NCBI GenBank assembly: GCA_030386875.1
Contig: CM059562.1
Span: 72,600,201-72,664,200 of the forward strand
Source: Morinoia aosen
Lineage: Eukaryota; Arthropoda; Malacostraca; Amphipoda; Talitridae
DNA: 64,000 nt
Direction: 5' to 3'
Made by a program: the position numbers and the translations under genes. Numbering within the stretch: position 1 is the first letter of the stretch; each line of letters opens with the position of its first letter. The notes beneath the pieces were generated by a model. The model saw only the letters and a list, made by a program, of their open reading frames with translations, had not been told where the DNA came from and made no database searches. This document shows positions 1 to 10,623 of this stretch, piece after piece.

Positions 1-1090
1 ATCTTACACTCTTACACAGGCGCCTTTAACGCGCGGGAAAATTGTGGTCGAAAAACTGTGCGCAAGTTAGATTTCTCGTCAGAGATCTTGACTACATGAG
101 ACACATCTAATGGAGCAATTGATCCATTGAGACACGTCGGCACTTCGAACATTAATGAGGCACAAAGTTAATGAATTTTAGATGAAGATTCTTTCACAGT
201 GTGAAATATCAAAAGATGTAAACAAAATTGTCACTAGGTATGAATAAAAGATCTTTGTGACAAATACATTTTTTTCACTCCACGTTCGATAATTCAGACA
301 AATAAAGTGTTGTGTTACGTCTCCGGTCTCGGAAGAGCGAGCATCGATGTGGTATCATGACATAATGATGAACATTGCACCAGGCCTTCGAGATGCTACA
401 GGATTGGCGACGTTCTAAGACATAAATACATTTATTGTTTGCAGGTGTTCCTAACACAGAATGTTTTGCTTGAGTATTGTTGTATTTCAGCACAAAAAAT
501 AATGAAGATACGGAAATAAATATAAAGGCTGACATGAGACGGAAGAGCGATATTTATTTTTAACGAACGAAAACGATATTTGTCTTTCAGGAAAGCTATC
601 CAAGGCTTTATTATATTTGTATCCTTGATGCGCTTATCTGTTAAAGACGAATTAGAGAAATATTCAACCCCATATTTTAGCTCCCTTCCCGGTCACCTTT
701 TTTTGATGTACGTTTTATTCTAACGAATTTTGTTTTTTTTATGATACTTTTATTGCTAGTCTTGTTGACAGCCGAAAAGTACTCAGGATCGACGTTTAAA
801 CCACATATAAGGTGTGTCTGTTTTTGATGCACTGCATTTTGGACCAGTTTACTGGGTGCTTTTTGGAAAAAACAAATTTGACGAAGCCAGATGAACTCTC
901 AAGGGCTGAATCGTTTTTATTATTTAAATATTTTAAGGGAAGTCCTTGAAAGCGTCAATCCTCATTCGTTTGCACCTGATTTTCGAAGACTCAATAACCG
1001 CAGAAGACTTCCTAACTCTTTTAATTGCTATACAAAATTATAAAAAAAGAACCATTTACACTGTACTCAGTGCAAGTTAAATGAATCTAG
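1..1090. other. Unassigned AT-rich DNA
   Basis: No gene, transposon or tandem array could be recognised here. The longest open frame, 86 codons on the minus strand at 275-535, is of a length expected by chance in DNA of this composition and shows no known motif. Confidence 0.5.
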
Positions 1091-1099
1091 CAAAATTTC

Positions 1100-1640
1100 A
1101 GAAAAAACATTAGTCAAAAATGCTTCGAGCAAAAAAAATAAGAACGGGCAAAGGCACAAGCAGGTGATGCAAAGACACAGACCGAAGATGTAAAAGCAGA
1201 GGCAGGTGATGCAAACACACATGGGGAGACGCAAATGCCCAGCTACGTGGTGCAAATACACAGCCTCGTGATGCAAACACTCAGCCACGTGATGCGAACA
1301 CACGTGCAGGCCGGGGATCCAAAGGCACACACAGGGGATTGAAAGAGACATGCTGGGAATGCAAAGACAGATGCATGAAATACAATGTCATAAACAGAAC
1401 ATGTGAAGGTACATGCAGCTGATACAGAGACAGCCCAGTGATTCCAACACACATGCCAGGGATGGAAAAAACACACTCATGGAGTGCAATGACAGACAGA
1501 AGTTTTAAAGGCACATGATGCACAGACACAGTCAGAGGATGCAAAGACACACAGATGATGGAGAGTGAAATACAGGTGATGCAAAGACACGTGCAGGTGA
1601 TGCAAAGACACAGTTAAGTGATGCAGTTCGAGTGGCCAAA
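1100..1640. repeat. Degenerate minisatellite built on GATGCAAAGACACA
   Basis: The core GATGCAAAGACACA recurs many times with variants such as GATGCAAACACACA and GTGATGCGAACACACG, spaced irregularly at about 15-30 bp. Homogenisation is poor, so it looks like an old array. The cysteine- and histidine-rich minus-strand frames across it (for example 1067-1351 and 1281-1550) are by-products of the repeat. Confidence 0.75.
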
Positions 1641-2094
1641 GCAAACGGTAGTTTGTCGCTCGGTTAAAGTGATCCAAGGCGCTAAATCGAACTCCAAGTT
1701 AAGGTAAAAAGCTTCCTGGTTTTTGTTCCAGGGAGAGAAAGAAGGCCTAATCTGTGTTATCTTAGAGCTAATCCCCTCTGGCTCAAACCTACGCGCTTGG
1801 AAAAGCCAACATCCAAGCACAGTCAGAGATTTGAGGAGATTCTTTTGAGTGATTTTGGAGCGAACGATCTGAAACTTATTGCGAGAGCACAACTTTTAAA
1901 TTCCGTGAGAGTTTTTACAAAATGCCTTAATTTCGCTTAACAATGCAAAATCATTTTTGATTTGGAAATCCCGGGAAAATTTACAGTGTTCATGAGTCGA
2001 CTGCTATCGTCAGCCGGAGTAGATACATATTATGACCATACCAGTGTACCAACGTCGTTAAAAATACCGGTGTTATTCCATCGTCGTAATTCGT
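1641..2094. other. Unassigned DNA before a possible small gene
   Basis: No repeat or recognisable protein similarity was seen. A 92-codon minus-strand frame at 1614-1892 is within chance expectation. Confidence 0.4.
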
Positions 2095-2337
2095 TTGTCG
2101 AGAATGAGTTCTAGTGAACTTTCTCTTTTGAATGCGCTTTCAAGATTGCATTTGAATGAATTGCAGTCGTTAATGAGAATCAATCAAAATTTAATTCTGT
2201 ATAATTTGTCGGCTTTAAATAGGGTGCCGTTATTTAATAATTCTCAGGGAGGTTGTGAGGACGTTAAAACGATGCAAACCAGCAAAAAAGAATTAATAAA
2301 CTATGTGTTAATGCTTAAGGGTATGCTATACCTGTAG
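2095..2337 (+). CDS. Possible small protein or first exon, unrecognised
   Basis: This is an open frame of 80 codons. The more natural start is the second ATG at 2104, which gives a leucine-, serine- and asparagine-rich peptide with two stretches (roughly residues 7-35 and 66-78) that could form amphipathic helices. I do not recognise a family. The last few codons run into the first unit of the 74-bp array, so if the gene is real the coding exon probably ends near 2321, where AAGG/GTATGC resembles a splice donor. Without splicing the frame ends at a TAG inside the array. The length is not significant against chance, so the call rests only on amino-acid composition. Confidence 0.25.
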   Translation: MSRMSSSELSLLNALSRLHLNELQSLMRINQNLILYNLSALNRVPLFNNSQGGCEDVKTMQTSKKELINYVLMLKGMLYL

Positions 2338-2910
2338 AAGATAAATTAGCCTGATAGAAATTATGTTTTGTGAGTGAAAGTATGCGGATTAAGGGTATAC
2401 TATACCTGTAGAAGATAATTTAGCCTGATAGAAATTATGTTTTGTGAGTGAAAGTGTGCGGATTAAGGGTATGCTATACCTGTAGAAGATAATTTAGCCT
2501 GATAGAAATTATGTTTTGTGAGTGAAAGTATGTGGATTAAGGGTATGCTATACCTGTAGAAGATAAGTTAGCCTGATAGAAATTATGTTTTGTGAGTGAA
2601 AGTATGCGGATTAAGGGTATACTATACCTGTAGAAGATAATTTAGCCTGATAGAAATTATGTTTTGTGAGTGAAAGTGTGCGGATTAAGGGTATGCTATA
2701 CCTGTAGAAGATAAGTTAGCCTGATAGAAATTATGTTTTGTGAGTGAAAGTATGCGGATTAAGGGTATGCTATACCTGTAGAAGATAAGTTAGCCTGATA
2801 GAAATTATGTTTTGTGAGTGAAAGTATGCGGATTAAGGGTATACTATACCTGTAGAAGATAATTTAGCCTGAAAGAAATTATGTTTTGTGAGTGAAAGTG
2901 TGCGGAAAAT
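2315..2910. repeat. 74-bp tandem array, eight units
   Basis: Units begin with TTAAGGGTATGCTATACC at 2315, 2389, 2463, 2537, 2611, 2685, 2759 and 2833, so the period is exactly 74 bp with no indels. Units differ at only a few sites: GTATGC or GTATAC, GATAAATT or GATAATTT or GATAAGTT, and TATGCGG, TGTGCGG or TATGTGG. The array ends abruptly after the eighth unit at about 2906. The regular period and low divergence suggest recent amplification. Confidence 0.95.
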
Positions 2911-3685
2911 TCCCGTAACTTTTATATGGAAGAAGATAGTAGGGCTTTTGTTTATTCCTCGGTGTTTTGACTCTGAAAACCTAATATTGAATGTTAAGAG
3001 GCATGTACATGCAGGGCATAATAATTATACTACTATATACATATGAAATAACAGCTAAAATGTGAAACTAGTGAAAATAACGTCTTCTACTTTATTATAT
3101 TAACTGAAAACGCAAAAACTAAAAAGGATAATTAAAAAGAAACGCGTTACTCAAAAAAAATCTCCGCATATGGCGATTCAGCTTACAAAAGTTGAATTTG
3201 ACAACAAGAAATAGTTAGTAAGGCCTGTCATCTATCTAAATGTACTCTAAAACGTTTCGGCAAGGCCCAGCACAACAATCTAAATTAACCAAGAGTTGTG
3301 ATGCACTTACAGATCAAGATAACCAGACAAATTTTTATCAAAATTCCCGAGTTCTTCCATTAACGTTAATCATAAATACCAGCATGACAGCCTGCAGGGT
3401 ACCCCGCAGTGGTCTGGCTCACCAAATTTTCTTGAAGAAAAATCCTAAACTAGAGGATCTTTTTAAAAGGGATTCTAATAAGCCTGGGAACCAAGGCTCG
3501 CTATTTTGCGAAGCGTTTCGCAAGCAGTTGCACCGGCCTGCCCGGAGCTACTCATAACATCGTCGGCCAGTAGACCGACGCTGTGGCAGGTCTCTAATTC
3601 TGCCTCCGGGTGCCACAAGCCGACGTCTCAGAGGTCCGTGCAACAATACACACACGAGACGCTCTGTCGGGAGATAGTGGGGTTG
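2911..3685. other. Unassigned DNA
   Basis: Two short plus-strand frames (3240-3557, 105 codons; 3506-3700) overlap in different phases and resemble no protein I know. A locally GC-richer patch lies at 3480-3680. No transposon end or RNA gene was seen. Confidence 0.35.
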
Positions 3686-3905
3686 AAAGTTTTATTATGA
3701 AGTTCTGTTTATGATTACTAGCCTCTGCCATATGGTTCGAGGATATATAAACAGAATATCTGCGACGAAAAGAAATAATTCAAGTTATGTAGTGAGACTG
3801 TGAGCATAAAAGTTTTATTATGAAGTTCTGTTTATGATTACTAGCCTCTGTCATGTGGTTCGAGGATACGTAGAGGACAGAATACCTACGATGTTAACAC
3901 TTTGA
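3686..3905. repeat. Two-copy local tandem duplication, period 122 bp
   Basis: AAAGTTTTATTATGAAGTTC starts at 3686 and again at 3808. Both copies continue through a segment containing GATTACTAGCCTCTG and a GTGGTTCGAGGATA-like block before diverging. The copies differ by scattered substitutions and small indels. Confidence 0.85.
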
Positions 3906-6216
3906 CAGCGACGTGAGCCACCGGTGGTACGCGGAGGTAATTTTCCTAATGCTGCTGACCGGCCAGTAGTCGCAAACTCAATTTTCATAAATACTTAATC
4001 AAAGCTAAATAAAGGCACGATCCAGATCATGTTTGGTTTTGCCCAAATATCTTAATACAATTGACTTTAAATGTGAGTTTCGTGTTGAACTTAATATTTA
4101 GTTGCCGCAGTCAAAATGTTAAGAAATTATTTATGTTTTTTTTTACGGGAGAATAATATAATAGAACAATTGCAATGCTCTTCGGAAGATACAGTGGAAT
4201 CGAATATAAGTACGAAACGGATAATATTCGCATGAAATTTATTTTAATGCTTAGAATTCGATGATTTTTGGATTAATCAGTAATTTATTAGCATTGGACA
4301 TTCAAGTACATTTGATTGCATGTATCAGTTTTATATTACTGATTTTGTTTCACGCGGCTGCCAGTTGACTTCTAGCCGTAGACACTGTCGGGATATTTTT
4401 TAGGTACTACACAACGTTGGGAGGGGAAGATTGCTTCAACGGTTGGTTCAAGCCCCTGCTCTCAAATATTAATTGTAATTGAACGCGTAAATTTCTTGCG
4501 AGTCGCGATCTTATCTTTTTTAGTAGTTCAATGTCATAATTTAGTGCAACTGTATCTAAAGTAACTAAATTTGCCTAAACGCTTAGTCATTTTATCGATC
4601 TTCAAGTCAAGGGAGAAATAATTCCAGCGATTTCAAACTATATTCATAAGAGAAGGCATGTTCTTCACAAGCTCACTCACAAGGTCAATGTTTTTGCGAA
4701 ATTTTGGAACAGTTATGACATTTGAACAATCGATTTTCATTCTATAGCAATTCCAGAACTTTTCAGCACAGTTCAGTAATCACCTTTACTTACGTTTTCT
4801 TTCTTTTCATCCATCAAATCAATCTCATCGCTCGTTCTTTATTTCCAGTTGCTTCAAAGTTCTCTACATAATTGATGTTACCTAATATACCACGAACTTA
4901 GAATAAACAATAATAAAAGAAACAATTCTTTTCAAAGTTAACGATACCTGTGATACACCGCAAACGTGGGAGAAACCAACTCATAATAGAGTTACATTAC
5001 CTCAACTCTGTGTTCAGCTACGAACGCGAGCCACTGCCAGCGTCGCTATATCGCATGCAAGGGGAACCCGGAAAAAGATATCATGTTTGTCCTAACAATT
5101 TGATGACCCGAGTTTTTAGTAGCTCGAACTTCAGTTAGATTAGAGTGCGTGTGTGAATGACTGCTGGACACGCCATGCAGTCTCCCGGCTGCCGCGCTGA
5201 ACTGCAGGCAGAGGCGGCAGCGAGGGAAAACCAACTGAAGTGGTTCATGGCTAGCGAAAAGGAGAAATGATGGCAAGAAAGGATGAAAATCAGTGTAATG
5301 GGGATAAAGTTTTCCCGTATCGTACGATGGATGATTGCTTTTTATATTTTTTAATTTTACTCAATAGTGAAGTTCCATACATGCGAGCCGCGCATATTTT
5401 TGGGTTAGAAATGGTTAGATAATTCGAAATTTTTCCAATTTAGTTATCGACAAAAAATGAATCATTCATCTATTCTCTAACTTCTTTAATCTAAAGCATT
5501 TAATAGAAATTCCCGTCGTCGCTAAGATACTGTAAATTGAGAGCGTCGTTACAGAGCAGCGGAACTTAATACAAACGGATCTCTGGCCACAATGAAGAAA
5601 CTCAAAATTTAAAGACCATGGCTACGCTCTGAACTGAGATACCATCGCTGCGTCAATAAATTCTTTCGATCTGTACTATTTTGTTCTGATTAGCAGAATA
5701 AACCTTTGTACTACTATCTGCGCTGTGCTACTCTTCAGGGATGATCGTGAAAATTCACACCACAGATAATGTAATTTTTCCAGAACTTCGTTATACCACC
5801 AACGCCCGTGTCGAATTCAGCGCACGTGGATTTTAGCACAAGCCTCACATCCCCGTTCGCATCCCAACACCCACTTCCCGATGCAACACTAACTGCGGCC
5901 TAAGCGCCAATCATCTTACGTTGCCTAGTCTGTAAAATACCATTCACATCCAAGCATTTGCTCTCTTCCCACCGAAATGTCAGATCAGAATCAACGATTT
6001 ATTTGCGACTTTGGTGTTGGCTCAGCGCCGACAAACCAACGGTAAACGCTGGCCGAGAGCTGGTTGTGCCAAAGCTGCCGTCCTCGGACTGATGGTAATG
6101 GACGTTGCTGACGCAGTCATAGACGTCAACTATAATTCAGCGATGTCCCGGACCAAAATCCGGACTGGGTGTTTTCCTCAGAGTTAGTGACCAGTACTGA
6201 CGCTAAACTTGCGTCT

Positions 6217-6217
<1 letters not shown>
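3906..6217. other. Unassigned DNA with GC-richer patches
   Basis: No gene or transposable element was recognised. The patches at about 5140-5260 and 5790-6210 are visibly richer in G and C than their surroundings, which could mark unrecognised exons or old insertions. No open frame there exceeds chance length. Confidence 0.35.

Positions 6218-6249
<32 letters not shown>
6218..6249. repeat. (AG)n microsatellite
   Basis: An uninterrupted AG dinucleotide run of about 30 bp begins directly after CGTCTGA. Confidence 0.95.
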
Positions 6250-6251
<2 letters not shown>

Positions 6252-6836
6252 TTTTTGTATTGCTTTGCAAAACATCGTTCGGTTGAAGTTGGTGGAGTTT
6301 ATTTGGAGCTGACTGGTTTCAGAAAGATGGCCATTTTTTTGGAGGAAGGTGAAGTTGCGGAAGAAGCAAGAGTTTACACGTTCTAGAAATTAACACATCA
6401 CGAAGCATTTAATGAGATTCCAAGATTTTGGTATTTAAGGGGTTCTATTTCACTATAAATGAATGTTCCTAATGAGTTAGCCAGCAAAAATCGCTTCAGT
6501 TATAATCCTATGATTGAGTTGATGTATACCTATATATAAACAGTACAAATTAATTCACTGGTCGTTAATCGACCTTAGAAAACTTTCGGTTAGTTCTGAT
6601 AACGTCCCACAAATATTTTTCCTACATGATTTTTGTAATATAGCAGAATAATAAGATTTTGATATCTATCACAAATTAGTTAAACATTGAAAATTAAATA
6701 GATTACACATTTCCCCAAAAACATTAAAATAATTCAGATAATGCTCAGGAATCAGAGGTTTAACGCAAGTCATCAAACTTGAGAATGTAAAATACGTGAT
6801 TTAAAAGATTTAGAACCACCGTTCTAGAGTAGATAT
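6250..6836. other. Unassigned DNA
   Basis: AT-rich sequence in which no coding, RNA or repeat feature was recognised. Confidence 0.35.
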
Positions 6837-7002
6837 TGAGTTGTGGAAGATCTAGCTTAGATCTAAGCCTAACTGAGATAAAAATAAAGATTAGTTTTGA
6901 ACAATTTTGGATCTAGAAAGCTTTGAATCATCTGAAGAGTTGTGGAGTAGATCTAGTTTAGATCTAAAACTGACTGAAATAAAAATAAAGATTAGTTTCG
7001 AA
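6837..7002. repeat. Two-copy local duplication
   Basis: GAGTTGTGGA starts at 6838 and again at 6937. Each is followed by a GATCTAG/TTAGATCTAA palindromic stretch, ACTGA and ATAAAAATAAAGATTAGTTT. The period is about 100 bp with substitutions and indels between copies. Confidence 0.8.
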
Positions 7003-7335
7003 TCCTAACTCACCATTAATGCAGTGAACTAAGCACCAGAATTTCAACGATGAACTGATTTTAATTTGATTTTGGTCCCTGACCATGACGTCAGCATTGC
7101 CACATGGTCGACGAAAAAAGACTGGTTTGACCCTACCTTGTTTCTTCTACCGTGAGGTCCACCTTGCACAAGAGCCGGCAGCAGGGTGAGTGGAGCGAGC
7201 GTGTGGTGGCAGCAGGACTGCGTCACACGGAAGCAATTATGCAAAGTTTGTGGTCGTGCTTGAGCGCGAATAAAAATGTCCTCCGTACTCGTGCTGCTGT
7301 ACGGATACAAGCTTTTGCTGACACGCACACCCTAA

Positions 7336-7485
7336 AATAACTACAGATGCTCCAACAAGAATGCGAATTGTCTGCGGGTTGTTAGGGTCTTCCTGAAATC
7401 GTTTTGTTTCTTTGACGGTCATCATTGGACGAACTCCCTCTCCCAATACAGTGCTTAGGAATTCCTTTCGTTTGATCGGCTTCAT
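7336..7485 (-). CDS. Possible exon of a small membrane protein
   Basis: The minus-strand frame opens with an ATG at 7485 and reads as a basic and acidic segment followed by a hydrophobic stretch (IRILVGASVVILG) that could begin a membrane helix. Just upstream on the same strand are a branch-point-like CTTAAC and an AACAG/CAG acceptor-like site. A GG/GTGTGC donor-like site follows the hydrophobic stretch near 7334. The composition looks protein-like, but I do not recognise the family, and the whole open frame (82 codons to 7237) is within chance length. Confidence 0.25.
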
Positions 7486-8368
7486 CTGCTGTTTATGCGA
7501 GGTTAAGAATTAATACAACTTCGCGTGCATGCAAAAGCTTTGAAATTTCAATACACTAGTTGATCTCCAAATAGATCAACTTGAACCAAGCGTAGGCAAA
7601 GTTTTGGCTAAAAAAGGACAGGATGCTGAACAGTGATAATGATGGGGGCATATTTAGTTTAAGATTACGAATAATTATATTTCAGACAATTTTAGAATAA
7701 CATGTTTTTAAGGCTTTTTGAGTGATATTCGAAATTGCATTTTCTAACTTATTATATACGCTAGCTGCATTTGCAGGTAAGAAATTTACTTACTTTATTT
7801 TGTTGTATTCTACGACTGTTGGAGACTAATCTCAAGTTAATTTTTAGGCGCTATTTACCTGGAAATTCATTAAAACGAAGGAAGTATGTAATAGAGAAGA
7901 AACTGAATTTACTGGAGGAATAATACGATTGTAGTACGTCCACGTAAAATTTTAAGCTTCAGTGTCGTATAACTGCATTGAATATTACATTGATAACAAC
8001 AACTATTCACCTATCCTATTTTAAAGGAGGCAAATCGCGCCACTATAAATAATTTACCAAAGATTCATTGCAGATCTTTTTCTCAGTGCCCATGTGTTCA
8101 AAAAACGTGTGTGATTTTTCAACATAAATGCTTGGAAAAGCTGAATGAATTAAAAACTGTTTGTTTAATTAGATTCTATTATCTGCATTCATTTGCCCCG
8201 CTATGACTAATGTACATAAAGACATTTTGGCGTGGTCGAAATGGAAAAACGAATTCATTGAACATTTCTTAGTAAAACAAATCCCAGGAAATCAACACAT
8301 GAAAACTTTCGAATTATAAATTCACTTCAAATAATTATATATTTTCTTGATGATGAAAAGGAATATTT

Positions 8369-8665
8369 TCAGTCAACAACATCCTCAGAGTGTAGTGACT
8401 GGGGAATAGGCAACAAAGAGAAATAAATGATGCCACCACCAATGTTGTAATAATAGTTTGTTTTGCTGCCATTCCTGAGCTTTCCCGTGTTTTTGTATTC
8501 GGAGAAAAGACCTCGCAAGGAAGGCCAGTCATTTTTTACCGAGCAATCAACTGCAAGCTGCAAACCAGCTGCCATACCCTCTTTTTTGAGCAGCATATCG
8601 CGTATTTCACACCCTGTGTCTTTATCGAGCCCAAATTTTTTGGCCGGTGAGGCGAAAAATTGAAA
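8369..8665 (-). CDS. Possible exon, unrecognised
   Basis: The minus-strand frame stays open from a TAA near 8680 down to 8369, with an internal ATG at 8596. The region 8640-8420 has an amino-acid mix typical of globular proteins, including EGMAAGLQLAVDC and NDWPSLRGLFSEY. No convincing splice acceptor is visible upstream, and a serine- and proline-rich plus-strand frame (8463-8663) overlaps it. I cannot name a family. It could be a decayed exon or a chance frame. Confidence 0.22.
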   Translation of the reverse strand, partial: FQFFASPAKKFGLDKDTGCEIRDMLLKKEGMAAGLQLAVDCSVKNDWPSLRGLFSEYKNTGKLRNGSKTNYYYNIGGGIIYFSLLPIPQSLHSEDVVD

Positions 8666-9844
8666 ACGACACAGAGATGAAAGAGATATAGTTTAGCGAC
8701 CGAGACTCCATAATCTGCGGACTACAGCCTGCCTGCTATGTCAATACTGGACCTGAATGCTCCAGTGAACCGCTGCAATGCCGAATTATTGAGTGGAAAA
8801 CATCGAGTTGTGCCTGTGCTTTCGAAACATGTAAGTGAGAATGAATGAACATTTTTTATTTTGATGAATGTCATCGTTGATGTAGCGTTAATTTTTTATT
8901 TCAGCTCAGCTCTTAAAATCAAATCGTAAATAAAAATTGAGGGTTTCAAGTCTCAAAACTGTCGGTATGAATTGAATTTGCCATAGCTGAAAACTTTGAT
9001 AATAATACGTAGAAAAAATTCCTGCCATTTCAAGCTTCAACAGGTTTTTAGTTACCAAACCAGGTGTGAATTATTTTCATGAGCTCACTTAGCATTTTTA
9101 ATTGAAGCCGGACCACAAAGTTAATCTTTATCATCTCTATACTTTGCAAGTACACACTCTTCTTAATCATTACGTGCAACGTAACTTGCTGAGAGATGTT
9201 TCTTTGCTTAGTGTTATTTCAAGATTTCTTCGGTATCTTAGTGTTCTCATTCGCATATGAGTTCCGTGATGATGACAGGAAATATTTGTAACTTCGGCCT
9301 ACAAGGCCTTCTTCACTTGCGAGAGCTGTTACTGTCGTAGTTGTATTCAACTTGCGTAATCAGTTTGAAATATCGAAGTGTGCTATTTGGTTTTTAGTAC
9401 ATCCTGCCGAAAGTGCAATATAAAGTGTCGCCAGTTCTTTTTATATGAGAATTAATTCTTTTTATCTGAGAATTAATTATTTTTTCTCTGAAAATTGTTC
9501 TATAATTTGCGGCACCTGTTCTCTCATGCTGTCTAGAACGTGTTCTTGTACGTATGGCACCTGTTCTTTAATGTCAGACCACTGTTTTGTTAAAAAATGA
9601 AGCCTGCTTCATCACTTGCTGCATTTTTCCTCATGTCTGGTTCCTGATTCCTCATTTCCGACGATCTATTCTCTCTTGCCTAGCGTTGGGCTGAATGCCT
9701 CACAACGACGTTAAGTTTATGACTTTCAAAGCTAAATTAATCGAATTATTGTCACAACATTTTGCTTCTACTATTATTTATTTCTACAAGTGAATACTAA
9801 TGTCTAAGAATTGCTTTTATAAGCCACTCATATTACTACACACA

Positions 9845-10397
9845 GGGTGGTTTAAAAAATGTATACCTCTTAAATACCGACAACTTTTTATATATATGAA
9901 ATTAGAAACCATACCATAGAAGATCCGAAAAACAGAATTCAATGTTTTCCTTGTGGTAGTTTTTAGCAGGACGGAGCTCCACCGCACACATCGGGTTCAT
10001 CCATAAGGTAGCTAAGTCAGCAATTTCCTAACAGGCTAATTTCTCACAGGAGTTCATTTCCCTGGCCGGCACGATCACCAGACCTTTCCCCGTTAGATTA
10101 CTTCGTTTGGGGTTATATCAAAGATCACGTATTCTGTTCAAATCCGGCAACACTAGAGAAGACCTCAAGAAAGAAGTTCTAGAAGAGGTAAGCACAATCA
10201 GCAGCGAAGTTCTTTAGATCGTCCTCAGAAATTTCGCTGGTCCCGTCGAGAAATGTATCGCAGCGAGTGCCGGGCATTTTGAATCGTAGGTTCAGCAAGG
10301 TAAATTAAAAATTAAAAATTACCAGTTTTATTTTCATGGCCTGTCTGTGAAAAAGGTTATCGCAATTTTAAAAAGTATACGTTTTTTGCAATCACCC
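9845..10397 (+). mobile_element. Short IS630/Tc1/mariner-type DNA transposon derivative
   Basis: The left end (GGGTGGTTTAAAAAATGTATAC) and the right end, read in reverse complement (GGGTGATTGCAAAAAACGTATAC), form imperfect inverted repeats of about 23 bp. TA follows the right end, and CA (possibly a mutated TA) precedes the left. The roughly 550-bp interior carries the C-terminal part of a transposase with two stops and a frameshift. A full element of this type is usually 1.2 kb or more, so the 5' half of the gene has been lost. It ends about 30 bp before the first Penelope composite. Confidence 0.75.
9967..10286 (+). pseudogene. Transposase C-terminal remnant (IS630/Tc1/mariner superfamily)
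   Basis: Translation gives QDGAPPHTS followed, after an in-frame TAG near 10006, by WPARSPDLSPLDYFVWGYIK. These correspond to the DxAPxH block with the second catalytic aspartate and the SPDLxPLD block with the third acidic residue of arthropod transposases of this superfamily. A one- or two-base indel near 10160 restores a continuing frame (DLKKEVLEEV), and another stop occurs near 10212. The first catalytic aspartate and the DNA-binding domain are absent. It is clearly non-functional. Confidence 0.85.
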
Positions 10398-10426
10398 TAC
10401 ACTTCTATAACTTATCTTTACCGCTA

Positions 10427-10441
10427 TAACTTATGTAACTG
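10427..10441. repeat. Left target-site duplication of Penelope composite 1
   Basis: TAACTTATGTAACTG matches 14 of 15 positions at 15011-15025. About 40 bp of sequence not shared with the opposite tail lies between this repeat and the start of tail homology near 10482. Confidence 0.75.
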
Positions 10442-10524
10442 AGATGGGTACGTGTCTTGGAAATCTAAGTTTCATCAGGAATAAAACCACAAAAAACGGA
10501 ATAAAATTCATTTTCTAAAAATGG

Positions 10525-10570
10525 GCATTCAGACTAGCACTAGTTTCGAATATTCATTATCAATGAATGC
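10525..10570 (-). ncRNA. Hammerhead-like ribozyme motif, minus PLE copy
   Basis: Read on the minus strand, helix I GCATTCA is followed by the core-like TTGATAA, one extra T, the short helix II GAAT/ATTC, the invariant-type GAAA, a helix III of CTAG-TG-CTAG, then TC and TGAATGC. The last element pairs with all seven bases of helix I. Helix I abuts the core on both sides in the register a hammerhead requires, and GAAAC...GTC is in place. The core should be CTGANGA, so two transitions (C to T, G to A) make activity doubtful. Short palindromic helix III hairpins are known in hammerheads of Penelope-like elements. An alternative simple hairpin (ATTCATT/AATGAAT) competes. Confidence 0.5.
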
Positions 10571-10623
10571 TCTGAAAATAAGATCAAAAATATATAAAAA
10601 TTAATATTTCAATAATTGCTTTA

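Larger units (their letters stand above)
7003..9844. other. Mostly unassigned DNA
   Basis: Apart from the two weak exon candidates at 7336-7485 and 8369-8665, no gene or mobile element was recognised. A short AATTCTTTTTAT/ATGAGAATT-type repeat occurs at 9435-9495. Confidence 0.35.
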
